Position numbers and translations under genes: made by a program. The notes beneath the pieces are model-generated. The model was not told the origin of the DNA and ran no database searches. It saw only the letters and a program-made list of their open reading frames with translations. Below, piece by piece: positions 44,202 through 55,334 of a stretch of DNA of 64,000 nucleotides; the first letter of the stretch is position 1, and each line of letters opens with the position of its first letter. This DNA is from Euonymus europaeus (taxonomy: Eukaryota > Streptophyta > Magnoliopsida > Celastrales > Celastraceae): contig OY756972.1 of NCBI GenBank assembly GCA_963580455.1, positions 19,359,001 to 19,423,000 of the forward strand, written 5' to 3'.

Positions 44202-45518
44202 AGAAATCAATTCACAGTATTCATATTCATTTTAGGTGGATTTCAACTCCACCCTAGCAAAGGGGATATAAATTTTGAACAGAAAGAACACTGGTGAAGG
44301 AAACAAATAAATCTGGGTGAAAGCAACCGCAACTCCTATGGAGCCGTAAGGCGTACGTACATAGGGCAGTGTAATTACTCAATGAAAGTTCTGAGTACAA
44401 GAGAAGTATAGGATTAAATTTTATTTTCTCTGCAACGTTTTTATAACTATACAACCACATAATTAACATTGTGAAGATGATTACAAAATAAAGTGATATT
44501 TTGCTTCAGCTCATAGAGAAGCTTGACAGTGTAATCTATATGGAACAGCTATTTATTCAATTTTACTGGTTTTCATGATTCTCCAGGTTGTTCATATGTC
44601 TTAGATGGGTTGCTCTCTTCAAATGTCCAAAAGCAGGGTTTCTGGAGTTGCTTTTCAGGGGCCGAAACCTGCATTGGATGATGCCAAACCTGATACACAG
44701 TGCTGCGAATTTAATACAGATTACTTAATGAGTTAATGGTTTTAGAGTTTCATTGCGGATATGAAGACTCGAGTTTAGGATTATTCAGCTGTTCAAAATT
44801 GAACTTACTTTGGATTCTCGGTTATTAAAAAGAGTATATTGGACCTCTGACACATGTAGTCTAATAAAATCATAGGCCTAAAAGACATAATCCTCTTGAT
44901 GAACGTTATATTCACTCCGCTAATTATTAAGTTCACTCCATTTAACCCAAAAACAGTGAATCTTTTGAGATCTCCATTCATTCTTACCAAAATAGGGCAT
45001 CTTCTTCGACAACGTAATCAAAGCCATGAACCCCAACGAACCCAGTTTCGATCGACCTGCATGTTGTGAGCGACGAACGAACTGCATCAAATAAAGTAGG
45101 ATTTTTCGGATAAGGGTCATTTGATTCCTTTGACATCAGGTATCTTTTCAGAGTTAAAATACTAAAATAGGTGTATCTTTTCTTTTGAATACTCGAATAA
45201 GCTCATGGTATTAGCCTATTAAGATCAATTAATTTATTCGTAAAAAAAAAACAATTAATTTACAATTTTGGGTTCAAAGTCATCTTCATAGATCAAGTGG
45301 CAAACTGAAAAATTGAATTTACAATCGAATTGTTTTGGGTCGTGAACCAATATCAATAATTGATGATTATACAATTGGAAGGGTTTTGACTTTGCCTCAA
45401 CTAAAAAAGAGCAACTTTTGATTAAAGATGACGAATAGTTACTAAAATATTGTGTAGTGAACGTGACAATATCTATTGATTATACGAGTTATTTAATTTT
45501 TTCCATCAATCAAACACA
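44202..45518. other. QUA2 3' region and spacer before tRNA-Tyr
   Basis: The first few hundred bases are QUA2 3' UTR. The rest is AT-rich with only short chance frames. No gene is supported between about 44500 and the tRNA. Confidence 0.45.
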
Positions 45519-45612
45519 CCGACCTTAGCTCAGTTGGCAGAGCGGAGGACTGTAGTAGGCGCATGACCTGAATGCCATCCTTAGGTCGCTGGTTCGAATC
45601 CGGCAGGTCGGA
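45519..45612 (+). tRNA. tRNA-Tyr (GTA) with 21-nt intron
   Basis: The acceptor stem CCGACCT (45519-45525) pairs with AGGTCGG (45605-45611), with discriminator A at 45612. The D-arm contains TAGCTCAGTTGGCAGAGC and the T-arm GGTTCGAATCC, which also serve as A and B boxes. The anticodon GTA is at 45552-45554. The anticodon loop CTGTAGA closes only if 45556-45576 is removed as an intron after position 37, the standard place. All plant nuclear tRNA-Tyr genes have such introns. CAA words lie upstream (45506-45516), typical of plant tRNA start sites. Confidence 0.95.
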
Positions 45613-45618
45613 TTTTTT
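45613..45618 (+). terminator. Pol III T-run terminator
   Basis: Six T residues follow directly after the tRNA-Tyr 3' end, the usual RNA polymerase III stop. Confidence 0.85.
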
Positions 45619-45845
45619 GTTTTTCCTAATTTTGGTAAATTACAGAGAACACGCTCTTCTTAACCGCAGCATCTGTTTGAACAACCCGCACAAGTAAGAT
45701 TTTTAATCCTTTGCAAGGATGACATCAATTAAATTCTTCAGAGCTATTCACTTCTTTGCAGTAAAATGTACTCGGGAGTTGAAACTTGAACTGAAACCAA
45801 AACAAATGCATGTGCTAGTTCTACTGAAATTAAACCAGCAATGTC

Positions 45846-46240
45846 TTATAACTTGCACAGTAGTAGTTTTGGAGTGACAATACATGAGAAGAAACAGCTA
45901 ATGATGGGATGAAGAAGCTCTTGCATAGATAGCCCGATGCAACTGTTAATGGACCCGGCTCTTGGATCTCTGCTTATGCTCTTCTGGCTAGCACCAATAC
46001 TGCTCCTACTACGCCCCACTGTAGAATGGTGACAGGACCATGCTTGCTCTTCACTGCTTTTCAACGAGAGCTCTCTAGTGCTCTCTGTCGTTTGATCGGC
46101 TGCTTGTTCAGGTACGCAAGCTTTGATAAGAGACCGCAACCGGGTTAAGTCTCTCAGTCCTTTGATGGTGCTGATTTTGTTTCTGGACAAGTTGAGAACA
46201 TCATGAAGACCCTTTGGCAGTGATCCTGGAGTAATGTGAA
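45846..46240 (-). pseudogene. Remnant exon of a dynein light chain 1-like LRR gene
   Basis: The minus strand has an acceptor-like GTGTGCAG at 46241 and then an open frame reading HITPGSLPKGLHDVLNLSRN, KISTIKGLRDLTRLRSL, then a Ser-rich tail (SLKSSEEQ, GRSRSSIGASQKS) to a stop at 45846. The first part is one LRR of the plant LC1-like type. Relatives have several more LRRs after this point and a long N-terminal region before it; neither is seen here. The next 600 bases upstream hold no other exon before the MBD8 gene begins on the opposite strand. It is best read as a truncated leftover, though a short expressed form cannot be excluded. Confidence 0.6.
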
Positions 46241-46863
46241 CTGCACACAGGGAAACAACATAAAGGATTTCGAGTCAGTCCCAATAAACTCCTGCAATCC
46301 TTATGTTTTTTCCTGCAAAGACATCCTACATATTATATAATGGGAATAGCTTTCAAGCCAATGCCTGATATGTGAGCCAATTTGGAGCCACTCCAACATA
46401 TATTTGGTATTCAGGTGCTTTGTCGTTTGGGCCTGGTCTTCCAGATAAAGCCCAATTATTAAATATCCGGGTTCAGACTTCAGACTTCAGATAAATAAGA
46501 TCACAGGTGACGGGCCTGAGAGGAAGAAAAATGTCAACTAGTTTCAAGCCGTTGCAGAGATGGACCAGACGGTATTTATGGGGCTGTACATTGGGTACCT
46601 AAACCCTGCTCGATCTGGTAATTATCGGGCCAGTTCTATTACTATTTAGAACCGGGCCAGCCCGATCTATTAACGTTTGGGCCAGGCTCATTTTGAACGC
46701 TGAAAAACTCCCTCATTTTGCAAATAGTTAGGCCATAAATTGGGAATACCGCAAGAGCCGTTTCGTTTCTCAAGTCCTAGCCGGCTATCCATCCCCGATT
46801 CTCCATAAACGTCGCCAGTCTCTTTTTTGAGTTCGTCTCTCGCGGTCTTTGCGGATCGAAGCC
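46241..46863 (+). promoter_or_regulatory. Upstream region of the MBD8-like gene
   Basis: Holds GGGCC-rich words (46430-46690) partly like the hAT-type repeats elsewhere in the window, a telobox-like AAACCCT at about 46600, GCCCAATT, and a CT-rich leader directly before the ATG at 46864. No TATA box is obvious. Which of these act as promoter elements is unknown. Confidence 0.35.
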
Positions 46864-49800
46864 ATGGCCTCCGCTACCGTGGACCAGCAGCACAACCACT
46901 TACGCACAGAGTCTCTTCCTCTTATCGATCTTCGCCTCCTCTCTCAGGCGGAGCTACTCTCGTTATCGCTCTGTTCCTCCTCCCCTTCACCTCCCTCTCA
47001 GGACGACACCGATGTTTCCACTCCCAAAATCGACCGCTCTGTTTTTAATGAATCCGCCGGCAGCCGCAAACAGACATTCTCGCGCCTCCGCCTCGCACCC
47101 CGGAATCAACAATATCACCCCCAGTCCACCACTTACGCTAGCGAAACGTCAGTGTCCCGGCAGCATCTACAGCAGCCGCTCTGCGATGAAGAGAACTCCC
47201 GCATCGTTGCCCTCCTCAAGCGTCTCTTCGGTGCAGAGGAATCTCTGGCTGAGAATCATGTTAAATACAATGTCTCTAACAATGTCAGCGATGATAACCT
47301 AGTGACCGTCCCGATTGAATTCAAAGAAGACTTTGCGTGGCCGAAGATAACATCAGTAGACGCTAATTTGCAGAGTATCTCAATCGGCATTGTGGATTCT
47401 AGCGGGAATTATTGCGGTTCTACCAGCACTATGGGCCACGATTCTGTCGGAACAAGAAGGCGAAAGCGGGGGAGGCCTCGTAAGAATGAGAACTTGGTGA
47501 ATATGAATAACAGCCTAGCTATTAAGAGCGAGTGCCCGCATGTGCCGATCCATAACCAGAGCGGTGGAATTAATGAGAGCAAGGCCATGGTGATGAATTC
47601 AGGTACTGAGGATCAGGAAATGGTGATGGTGAATTGTAACGGTACTGTGGTGGATCTGGCGGCCTTGAGTAGGGCGAAGGATCCTTATGGGGAAGAGTTG
47701 AGGAGGAGGTCGATGGGGATAGGTACAGAGGAAGGATTGTTAGGGTTTCTGAGTGGTTTGTTGGGAGAGTGGGGGAGCAGGAGGAAGAAGAGGAAGATTG
47801 TGGACGCTAGTGATCTTGGGGACTTATTGCCTAGAGGATGGAAGCTCATTATTTGCATCAAGAAGAAAGCCGGTCGTGTTTGGTTGGCTTGCAGGAGATA
47901 CATTAGGTATTCTTGGCTCCATTTGCTTTGTAATTTTTTGTTTTTTATTGTGTAAATATTATTGACTAGTCTGTGAGATTGAAAGTATAATCTACATGGT
48001 CTGGAGGAGCAGTGAATAAAAACTATTTCATCTACTTGTTTCAAATTATAATTATCGGAGAATACACAGCATTTCATCAGTCTATTTCAAATATGAAAGA
48101 TAGGAATAGATTAATTGAATTCAGTGCATGTCATATTAGATATCATCTGTCTATTTCAAATATAAAAGATAGGAATAGATTAATTGAATTCAGTGCATGC
48201 CATATTAGATATACACTTATGCAATTCTGCTGCATATCAGAGCTGTTTATGAGTATATCTTAACCAAAATAATTTCATGGTTAATTTTTTGCATCTCAAA
48301 CATGAGGATTGAGGAACCTGTGAGGCCGTGACTACATATGTTTGACTTATAAATGTGTTGGCAAGCTCATATGATATTTTATTGCATTCAAGTAAATAAT
48401 GCCCTCATTGATTTCTTGTCTCATTGCCTGGCGCCAATGTTTAATTTAAATCAACTCTATAAATGCTCTAGCTATTAGCTAACTTTTGATCGTCTTGGGA
48501 ATCTGTTATGCTGTCTGTGGTTTCTTTTACCTTAGCCTTATCTTCTTTCCCTTCCCCATGATTATAAGTCACTATTTTCAGGTGAGACGTTCTTCCTTTG
48601 TTGTAAGTGACCAGTTCATCTCACAATTTCTTCAAAGGGAGCAATGTGATTTTCTTTATTATGTCTCTGTTGGTTTGCTAGTACTATTCATCTTCCCAAA
48701 CATGGTAATTTTAAACACACACTACTCATGGATGTGTTGTATATTAGTTGCTGGCATTTTGTGCTGGCACACATTACACTTATGTGCAGTGTCCCTGTAA
48801 TTTTTTTGTTAGTTAGTTTGCGAACTTCATTTGTTTTATCTTATGGGTATTTCTTGTTCACCCCCTCACTTTTACATTTTGTTGTCAAACATGGTGGTCT
48901 TTGGAAGATTGGAATGGGATTAGAGTCAAGTATATTTTACCCATTACCTTTCTTCAATCTATTTGGATCATTCGGGGCTGCATTAGTTATTATTTTATTT
49001 TCTCGTGCAATGGATTTTTTGTTTATCCTTTTCTTTCCATATCTCCCATTCTCCCTTTAGCTTTTCTTACTATTTCGTTTGGTGTCTTACCTCTTTTTTC
49101 TAACCCAATATCATCCAGTCCCAATGGAATGCAGTTTGTATCCTGCAAGGAAGTTTCTTCATATTTGATTTCCTATTTTGGCCTCCAATCGCGCAATTGT
49201 GGTCCAGATGATGACTATATTCGGTTGGTGGATAGTATGACCTCTGAAAATGTGAGTCAGTGTTTGTTATATTTGATCAGCAGTCCCAGCTTATCTTGTG
49301 ATTCGTTGTTAACAAAGAACGTTACAGGCTGCACATCAAGCTGTTGGAGATGACAAGAAATGGAGTGGTGCTGTTCATCGTTCACAGCTGTCAATTACTA
49401 GCACTGAACATGAGAAGCAGACTGTTATATCAGAGATAAGAAGTTCAATGGGGTACGAGAGAAGGGAGAAATTTAAATGCCATAAGTGCACCATGGGTTT
49501 TGATGAGCCTGACGATTTGCTGCACCACCTAAGTTCACATCACTGTAGGACTCCAAAGAGGCTGAAGCATGATCCATCCGTCACTGAAGAGATGATAATT
49601 AAAGATGGACGATATGAATGTCAGTTTTGCCATAAGCTTTACGAGGAAAGGCATCGTTATTATGGTCATCTAGGGAAACACGTAAAGGATTACTTGAACA
49701 GAGTTGAAGCTTCAGCAAATATGCAAAATAGCACAGGACCTGCTTTTGTTGGAGACACTCTTGATGCGCTGAAGACGCAAGATTCAGTCTGTAAGGACAA

Positions 49801-52581
49801 GTATTCTTTTCCATTGACTCCCAGTGCCAAGACCAGGGATGAAACAAGTTATTGTGATAACTCACATGCTTCTGTTGAAAATCATGTTGTTGAATTAAGT
49901 GTTGGATGTGGTGGTTTGTTTTCTCATGATAAACAGTCTCTGAAGCCTAACAGAAATCGTAACAGTTCTTTAGAAGAATGTTGTGAGAAGGAGAAATTTT
50001 TTGGCAGTATGACCAAAAATAAAGAAGTGGAGATGAATGAATCTATTAATCTTGTTGCTGATAAACCTAATAGTTGGGTTGGTGCTGAATCTAGTTTGCT
50101 GTATAATGAGATTAATGAAACAAATGTTCTCGACTTCAACACAAATAGAATTAATAATTTTGATATGAAGGGAATAACAGCTCATCATTCTTCGATTGCT
50201 ACATCTGGAAGTGATGGAGCATGCATCATTGACAATTATGTCAAAGGAGTGCCCGCCAGCTCAGTAGGGGAAGAGCAGCAGGAAATAGGCTGCCGAAGCG
50301 ATCTATTTGCTTTTAAGAGTAAAGAGGAAGCAATCAGCAATCAGAATACTGCATATGCTGCTTTAGTTGGGAAAGATGAATTGATATCTGATTTTGGAAG
50401 TAAGCCATGCGGACAGGAGAATGCTGCAATTGGCATAGTGGAGCCGCATTCTGAAGGTTATTTAGAAGTTCAATCTGATGATGGTCAAGGATTTGGTTCC
50501 TTGAGTAATTTGAAGGGGGTTGTGACTTCCAACATGGTCCTGGAAAGATTTTTTGAAGGTGGTTTAACTTCATCTATGGTACATGAGAAAACCTCCACTA
50601 TAGGGGCTCATTTGAATAACATTTTTACAAGCACTTCAGATGATTCCAACTTTGTTGATGTGCATGAGTCTGGAAACATTAAAGCTCCTGGTTCTGGCAA
50701 GAATCAAGCTACATCGGATGAGAATGCTGTGGCAAGCAATGACCACAAGAGAATTTATTGCAGCAACTATTCAGCTACTCCATCTAGGAAGGAGAGACCA
50801 TCACGGATCGAATATTATAGTAATGGAACTTCAAGTTGCACAGCTAAGAAACCCCAAGAAGAAACGGATATTGAAAATGAATCATGTAAGTTTTCTGGTG
50901 GTGAGCATCAATCTCCGTGTATTGATAATAATGTGAAGAATTTTTTGAGTGGCAAAATAATGGTGCCTAGGCTTGATGCAGCCGGAAACTCTTTGAATAT
51001 TGGGCCAGGCAATAATACTGGACCACATGCTGCTACCATGACCCATTTTGAGGTGGAAAGAAGTTCTGAAGATAATTTTGTTCCAACGACAGTCGAGCAA
51101 ACATTTACTTCAAAAATTTATGGGGCTTGCAGTGGTGTGCTAAAAGAGCATAAAGTTGTTAGAAATTTCAGATTAGATAGATCATTTAGTCACCAAGAAA
51201 CCTGTGGTAATGGAACTAATGTAAGTAAGATCACATCAGATGATTCCAGACATAAGGAAATTAACACCTCTGACCATACTGACCTAAGTAATTCTTTTGG
51301 CACTAATGATGATAGACTGAATGCCATTACTAACACTGTGCATGAAAGTTTCTCTGACAGTTGTTCCTTGGTTGTTTCTGGGGGTGAGCGAGCAATCACT
51401 TGCAACGCCAATGAAATTGGTGCTTGCAGCAACTCTGTGGATGAGCTAAAACAGCAAAAGGGCTCTCTAGAGGCAATATCCTCTTTCCCTGGTTTTCATT
51501 TTGTAGACGGTGACAGAAATAATTTTAGTGGTGCCTTTACCAGCACTGTTCAGAATGAGCCAGGATTAAAGCATTCGATATATGCTGGGAAGAACAATTC
51601 ACTGACTGGTTTCAGCAACCGTCCTGAACATAGTGACAATGTCATGGCTGAGGTGATGGGGGGATGGAATGAAGAAGATGGTTTGATAAGCGGCTTAGCT
51701 GATGGATCATCTCAACAGGTGCAATCAGCAGACAATTTGCCCACACATAATGTCAAAGAAGGTATAAGACATGACTCTTATTAATATTATCATATGTTGA
51801 TGCTGTATATAATGAAGCTGTGTTTTGTAAATGGAATGCGCTGCAAGGGGTTATCTCTTTGTGTCAGCCAGTAATACTTCTTTTCCCACATCACTCTTCA
51901 GCATCATGAAAGAGTAGCATAAATATTTCAGATTTTAAGTAGCCAGTAATACCTATTTGTCTTGTTTGCCGTGTTGGAGCTTAGAATTACAAATCTTGGT
52001 GAGTGGGGGCAGAGTTTGGATCAAATGGTAAACAATCAAATAACAAAAAAAAAAAAAGGATCAGAAAAACTTGATCAAGAAAAAGTTTAGACCAAAAAAA
52101 AAAAAACGGAAGAAAATATTAATTGGTGAAAATTTTCACTTAAATGTTTACATGTGATTGATTTACTGTACCTACATTAAATTCTGAAGCGCTTTTTCAA
52201 TCCTATATGTGCATCTTACCGTTGTCCAGAGATGGGTTGATATAGATAATCAAATAAGTCTATGCGCATCCTTACATGTCTAAATCTGATGTGTTTGCTT
52301 GAATCTTTCAGCAGATTTAGCATCTGTAATTCAGAGGATACCTATTGTGAAGAATTTGTTCCTTTAGGTTCTCTTCATTTATGTTCCCTGCTTATTTAAC
52401 AAGTCGGAGCTAGTTGTGTGACCTCATTTCTACTGCGTGGCTAGATCTATTTGCTCGAATATCTCCTAATTTGTAACCGTTCAAAGAAATAATTGATATT
52501 ATCTGAATTCTGGTAGCTGCCATTGCAGACATGAACGGGACGGAAGACTTCAGTGTTGTGTTGAGCTCCTCACCATGTTAG
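46864..52581 (+). CDS. MBD8: MBD8-type methyl-CpG-binding-domain protein with AT-hook and two C2H2 fingers
   Basis: Exons: 46864-47906, 49119-49251, 49328-51761, then a short last exon. Conserved N-terminal words are LPLIDLRLLSQAELLSLSL and IDRSVFNESAGSRKQTFSRL. An AT-hook (RGRPRK) lies at residues 203-208, an MBD at about 321-372 (LLPRGWKLIICIKKKAGRVW, across the splice to SPNGMQFVSCKEVSSYL), and C2H2 fingers at about 443-464 and 490-510. A long Ser/Asn-rich low-complexity part follows. It should be nuclear; the plant MBD8 group has not been firmly shown to bind methyl-CpG. The last exon is uncertain: 52312-52367 (ending FL, TAG) and 52529-52581 (ending SSSPC, TAG) both keep the frame from donor 51762, giving 1221 or 1220 aa. 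Intron 1 holds a 69-bp tandem duplication. Confidence 0.85.
48081..48212. repeat. 69-bp tandem duplication in MBD8 intron 1
   Basis: Two almost identical copies begin TCTATTTCAAATATRAAAGA at 48081 and 48150, running through GATTAATTGAATTCAGTGCA. Only two or three bases differ, so the duplication is recent. Confidence 0.9.
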
Positions 52582-53942
52582 TCCATGCCAGAAACTGTAA
52601 GTTGAACTGGAATATACAGTGGCGGTTCTATGTTGGAGTGTATTGAAATTATTCTTTGCGCAGGATTATTTTAGCAAATAGCGATAGGAGGGCTCCTTTC
52701 ATATGGTTTCATTGCATTTGCCCCACATTGTTTTGGTGATTCATCTTTGAAGACTGTATTATCTTCGAAAAAAGTAGAAAGAAATCGAGTGTCTGCACTC
52801 TGTTTATATAATCTTGGGAATGTCGATTTAATAGGTTTTGTGGGAGCATGGAAAAATGCCTTCTAGGAGAATTACTCTTGATGCTTTTTGTGCGCCTCCG
52901 TTTTGAAATTCAAGTGCAACTCATTTGGAAAAATGGTTCGTGTTAAATGCACTCCATCTTTTTTTCACTCTCACCCATTACTAAAACAATCCCATTAAAA
53001 ACTTACCTGAATGAGTATATTCCTTTTTCATTTTCTTTTCAGAAAAAAGATGTCTTGTTTCAAAAATATAAATTTTGTACGTTGAAAACTATTTCAGACT
53101 CGTACATTTCAGGATATGCCATTCTTTATTTTATTGTGTTTATAATCATTGAATAAGTTATTTCTTTTTATTGATAACAATTGTGGTATAATCATTGCGC
53201 AAACCAGGACGAAATAATTATGTCACGCGTGTATGAAATTATGTGAGGTATAATTGTGGTGTTTAAAGTAGTTTAATAATGATATAAAAATTATAGAATA
53301 TGGGTGGAGTTTTACACGTTGAGTTCAAATATGTAATTTTTTTTCAAAATGTAACATTTATTTTGAAAGACAATAGAACAAATGTGTGAGAGACAGAGGC
53401 AATAGGAGAAATTGAGAGATTTTTTTGGTGTGCGTATTGATATAAGTGAATATAACGTATAAACCATCATACGTTCTACCAAACGCCCCAATGTCACGTG
53501 TATGAAATTATATGAGATATATAAGCTTGAGAAGTTTAACACTACTAAGGCTTATTTGGTTGGTTTTTGAATTAAACATTTATTCCAATAAATTTGGTTG
53601 CAATGGCGTTGGATTAGACATGATTTCACAAGGTGCGTGATAAAACTGATTTGTAACGTAAATTAAAGGTTGAACCCGTGAGATTTTATGAGCATAAAAT
53701 ACCAACCCCAACAATGAGTTGTATATTCACGTACGTAAACTCTACTATGTATATTCTAATTTTGTTTTACATATTCATTTACATAATTTGACTTAAGATC
53801 ATTTTAACAACAAGGTATGAAATGAGTTTCATATCATTTATCCATATATTTTATTCATGATCCATGGATATATTAATTCGGTCCAATTATTACTTCATTA
53901 CTATTGGTTTACAAGCTGGTTAACTTCCCCCAAAAAATATGG
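52582..53942. other. MBD8 3' region and AT-rich spacer
   Basis: The first part is probably MBD8 3' UTR. From about 53160 on it is AT-rich; GTCACGCGTGTATGAAATTA at about 53222 recurs in shorter form at about 53492 (GTCACGTGTATGAAATTATA). No gene is supported. Confidence 0.4.
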
Positions 53943-54630
53943 TGAGTGCTATTGCACCCCTTTTTTCATCCAGTGACACCCCTTCCGTCACAAAAAATGT
54001 ATTGCCTTGTTTCACCCTCTCACCCTCTCTGTTGCTAGCTGTCGCCACCGGATCTTTGCCGTTCGGCCTCCGTTTGAGGCTAGCCACTTATCAAATCGAA
54101 ACTCTCGAAGATACCGACAAAGCCCAAGCAACCACGACCTTCGACAGTGGATGAATCGGTCGGAGTTTTCATCGGAAGTTTCGGTTTTTGCATATTTGAA
54201 GCTTCGATCCAGCCAACTCCAGCCTCCGTTTGAGGCGAGCCAGCTATCAAAACGAAGCCCTCGACGATGCCGACAAAGCCTAGGCAATCACAACGTCCAA
54301 CGATGGATGGATCGGCCGGAATCTTCATCGAAAGTTTCAATTTTTCACATATTTGGAGCTCCGATCCAATCAACTCCGCCCTCCGGTTGAGGCGAGCCAC
54401 CTACCAAATCGAAGCCCTCGATGATGCCAACAAAGCCTAAGCAACCACGACCTCTGAAGATGGACGGATCAGCTGAAATCTTCATCGGAAGTTTCAATTT
54501 TTTGCATATTTGGGGTGTAACCAGATATTTCCTCAAATATAAAAGAATGTGGTATTCCAGGATTTTCTATTATTTTTATTGAAATTTTTGTGAAAATGGG
54601 GTGACACTATAAAAAAGTGACCTGCCAATA
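53943..54630. mobile_element. Small inverted-repeat element filled by a tandem array
   Basis: Near the left end is CCAGTGACACCCCTTCCGTC followed by ACAAAAAATG; near the right end the reverse complement reads TAGTGTCACCCCATTTTCAC then AAAAATTT. This short inverted repeat encloses three 156-bp repeats. The outer limits and target duplication are uncertain. No transposase frame is present. Confidence 0.5.
54066..54536. repeat. Three tandem copies of a ~156-bp GC-richer unit
   Basis: Units start near 54066, 54222 and 54378 with GCCTCCGTTTGAGGC or close variants and end with TTTTTGCATATTTGG variants. Shared inner words are CATCGGAAGTTTC and CGAAGCCCTCGA. The copies differ at many sites. Because the unit length is a multiple of three, long but meaningless open frames appear on both strands (54007-54390 plus, 54012-54536 minus). 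Confidence 0.88.
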
Positions 54631-54937
54631 AAACTAGCCAAAAATATACATACTCTCTCCCTCCTCTTGTTCTAATTTCTAAATTTAAAAACTCACTTTA
54701 ATAATGTAAATTTACATTCTCATTTATAGTCCATTAGTTTTACATCCTCCTCTGCCTCCCTTGTTTGGAGTTGCCAAAAGTATTTTTTTGCATCCCCAAC
54801 ATCGAGCACGCGTGACACCCTTTCGGTCGGATTTGGCGATTCATATGTGTCTACGTGCACTCTTGCGAATCGTTGCCCAACATAAATTCTTCAAATTGGC
54901 ACACCCGACCCGAACGAGAGAGCTCGAGAGCGCCAGG

Positions 54938-55319
54938 TGTGATGAACCAAATCCTAAACAATAGAATCAGTTAAATAAGCTCATTAACAAAATAGACTTT
55001 CCAGAGAAATGAGTTCCCAAAATCTATATTAACTTTCCAGCAACACAAATACAAGGTAAGAGCTAAACTAGATATCTCTAGTATGAATCTCTCAAGGATA
55101 CAAGTAAGAGCTAAACCAGATAGGATCTGGTATGAATCTCTCAAGACTAACCTGACAGCTACAAAATAGGAAAACTCCAACATTCACGATGCCCACCCAC
55201 AAGAAACAACAGCAACCTAAATAACCAAAAGGACTGGAAAAGACAATAACCACCTCAATGGCAATATAAGCAACAAAACGGTGTACTTCACCAACAGTCA
55301 TTAAAAAAGGATCATAACA
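54938..55319 (-). repeat. 3' LTR of the chromovirus
   Basis: On the plus strand it starts TGTGATGAACCAAATCC and ends ATCATAACA, thus TG...CA. It contains an internal partial repeat: AGAGCTAAACTAGATATCTC is followed about 40 bp on by a similar AGAGCTAAACCAGATAGGATC. Confidence 0.93.
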
Positions 55320-55334
55320 ACTCCACCCCTACTC
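55320..55334 (-). other. Polypurine tract of the chromovirus
   Basis: On the minus strand GAGTAGGGGTGGAGT lies directly upstream of the 3' LTR, the expected place and composition for the plus-strand primer site. Confidence 0.75.

Noticed and set aside
51762..51784. MBD8 ending at the TAA near 51784 without splicing
   Set aside because: A good donor (GAAG|GTATAAG) precedes it and two downstream exons keep frame; the unspliced end remains possible but less likely.
54007..54536. Long open frames on both strands
   Set aside because: They arise from a 156-bp tandem repeat whose length is a multiple of three; no protein family is recognisable.
54066..54536. Regularly spaced repeats that might suggest a CRISPR-like array
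   Set aside because: The units are directly adjacent with no distinct spacers, and this is a plant genome.
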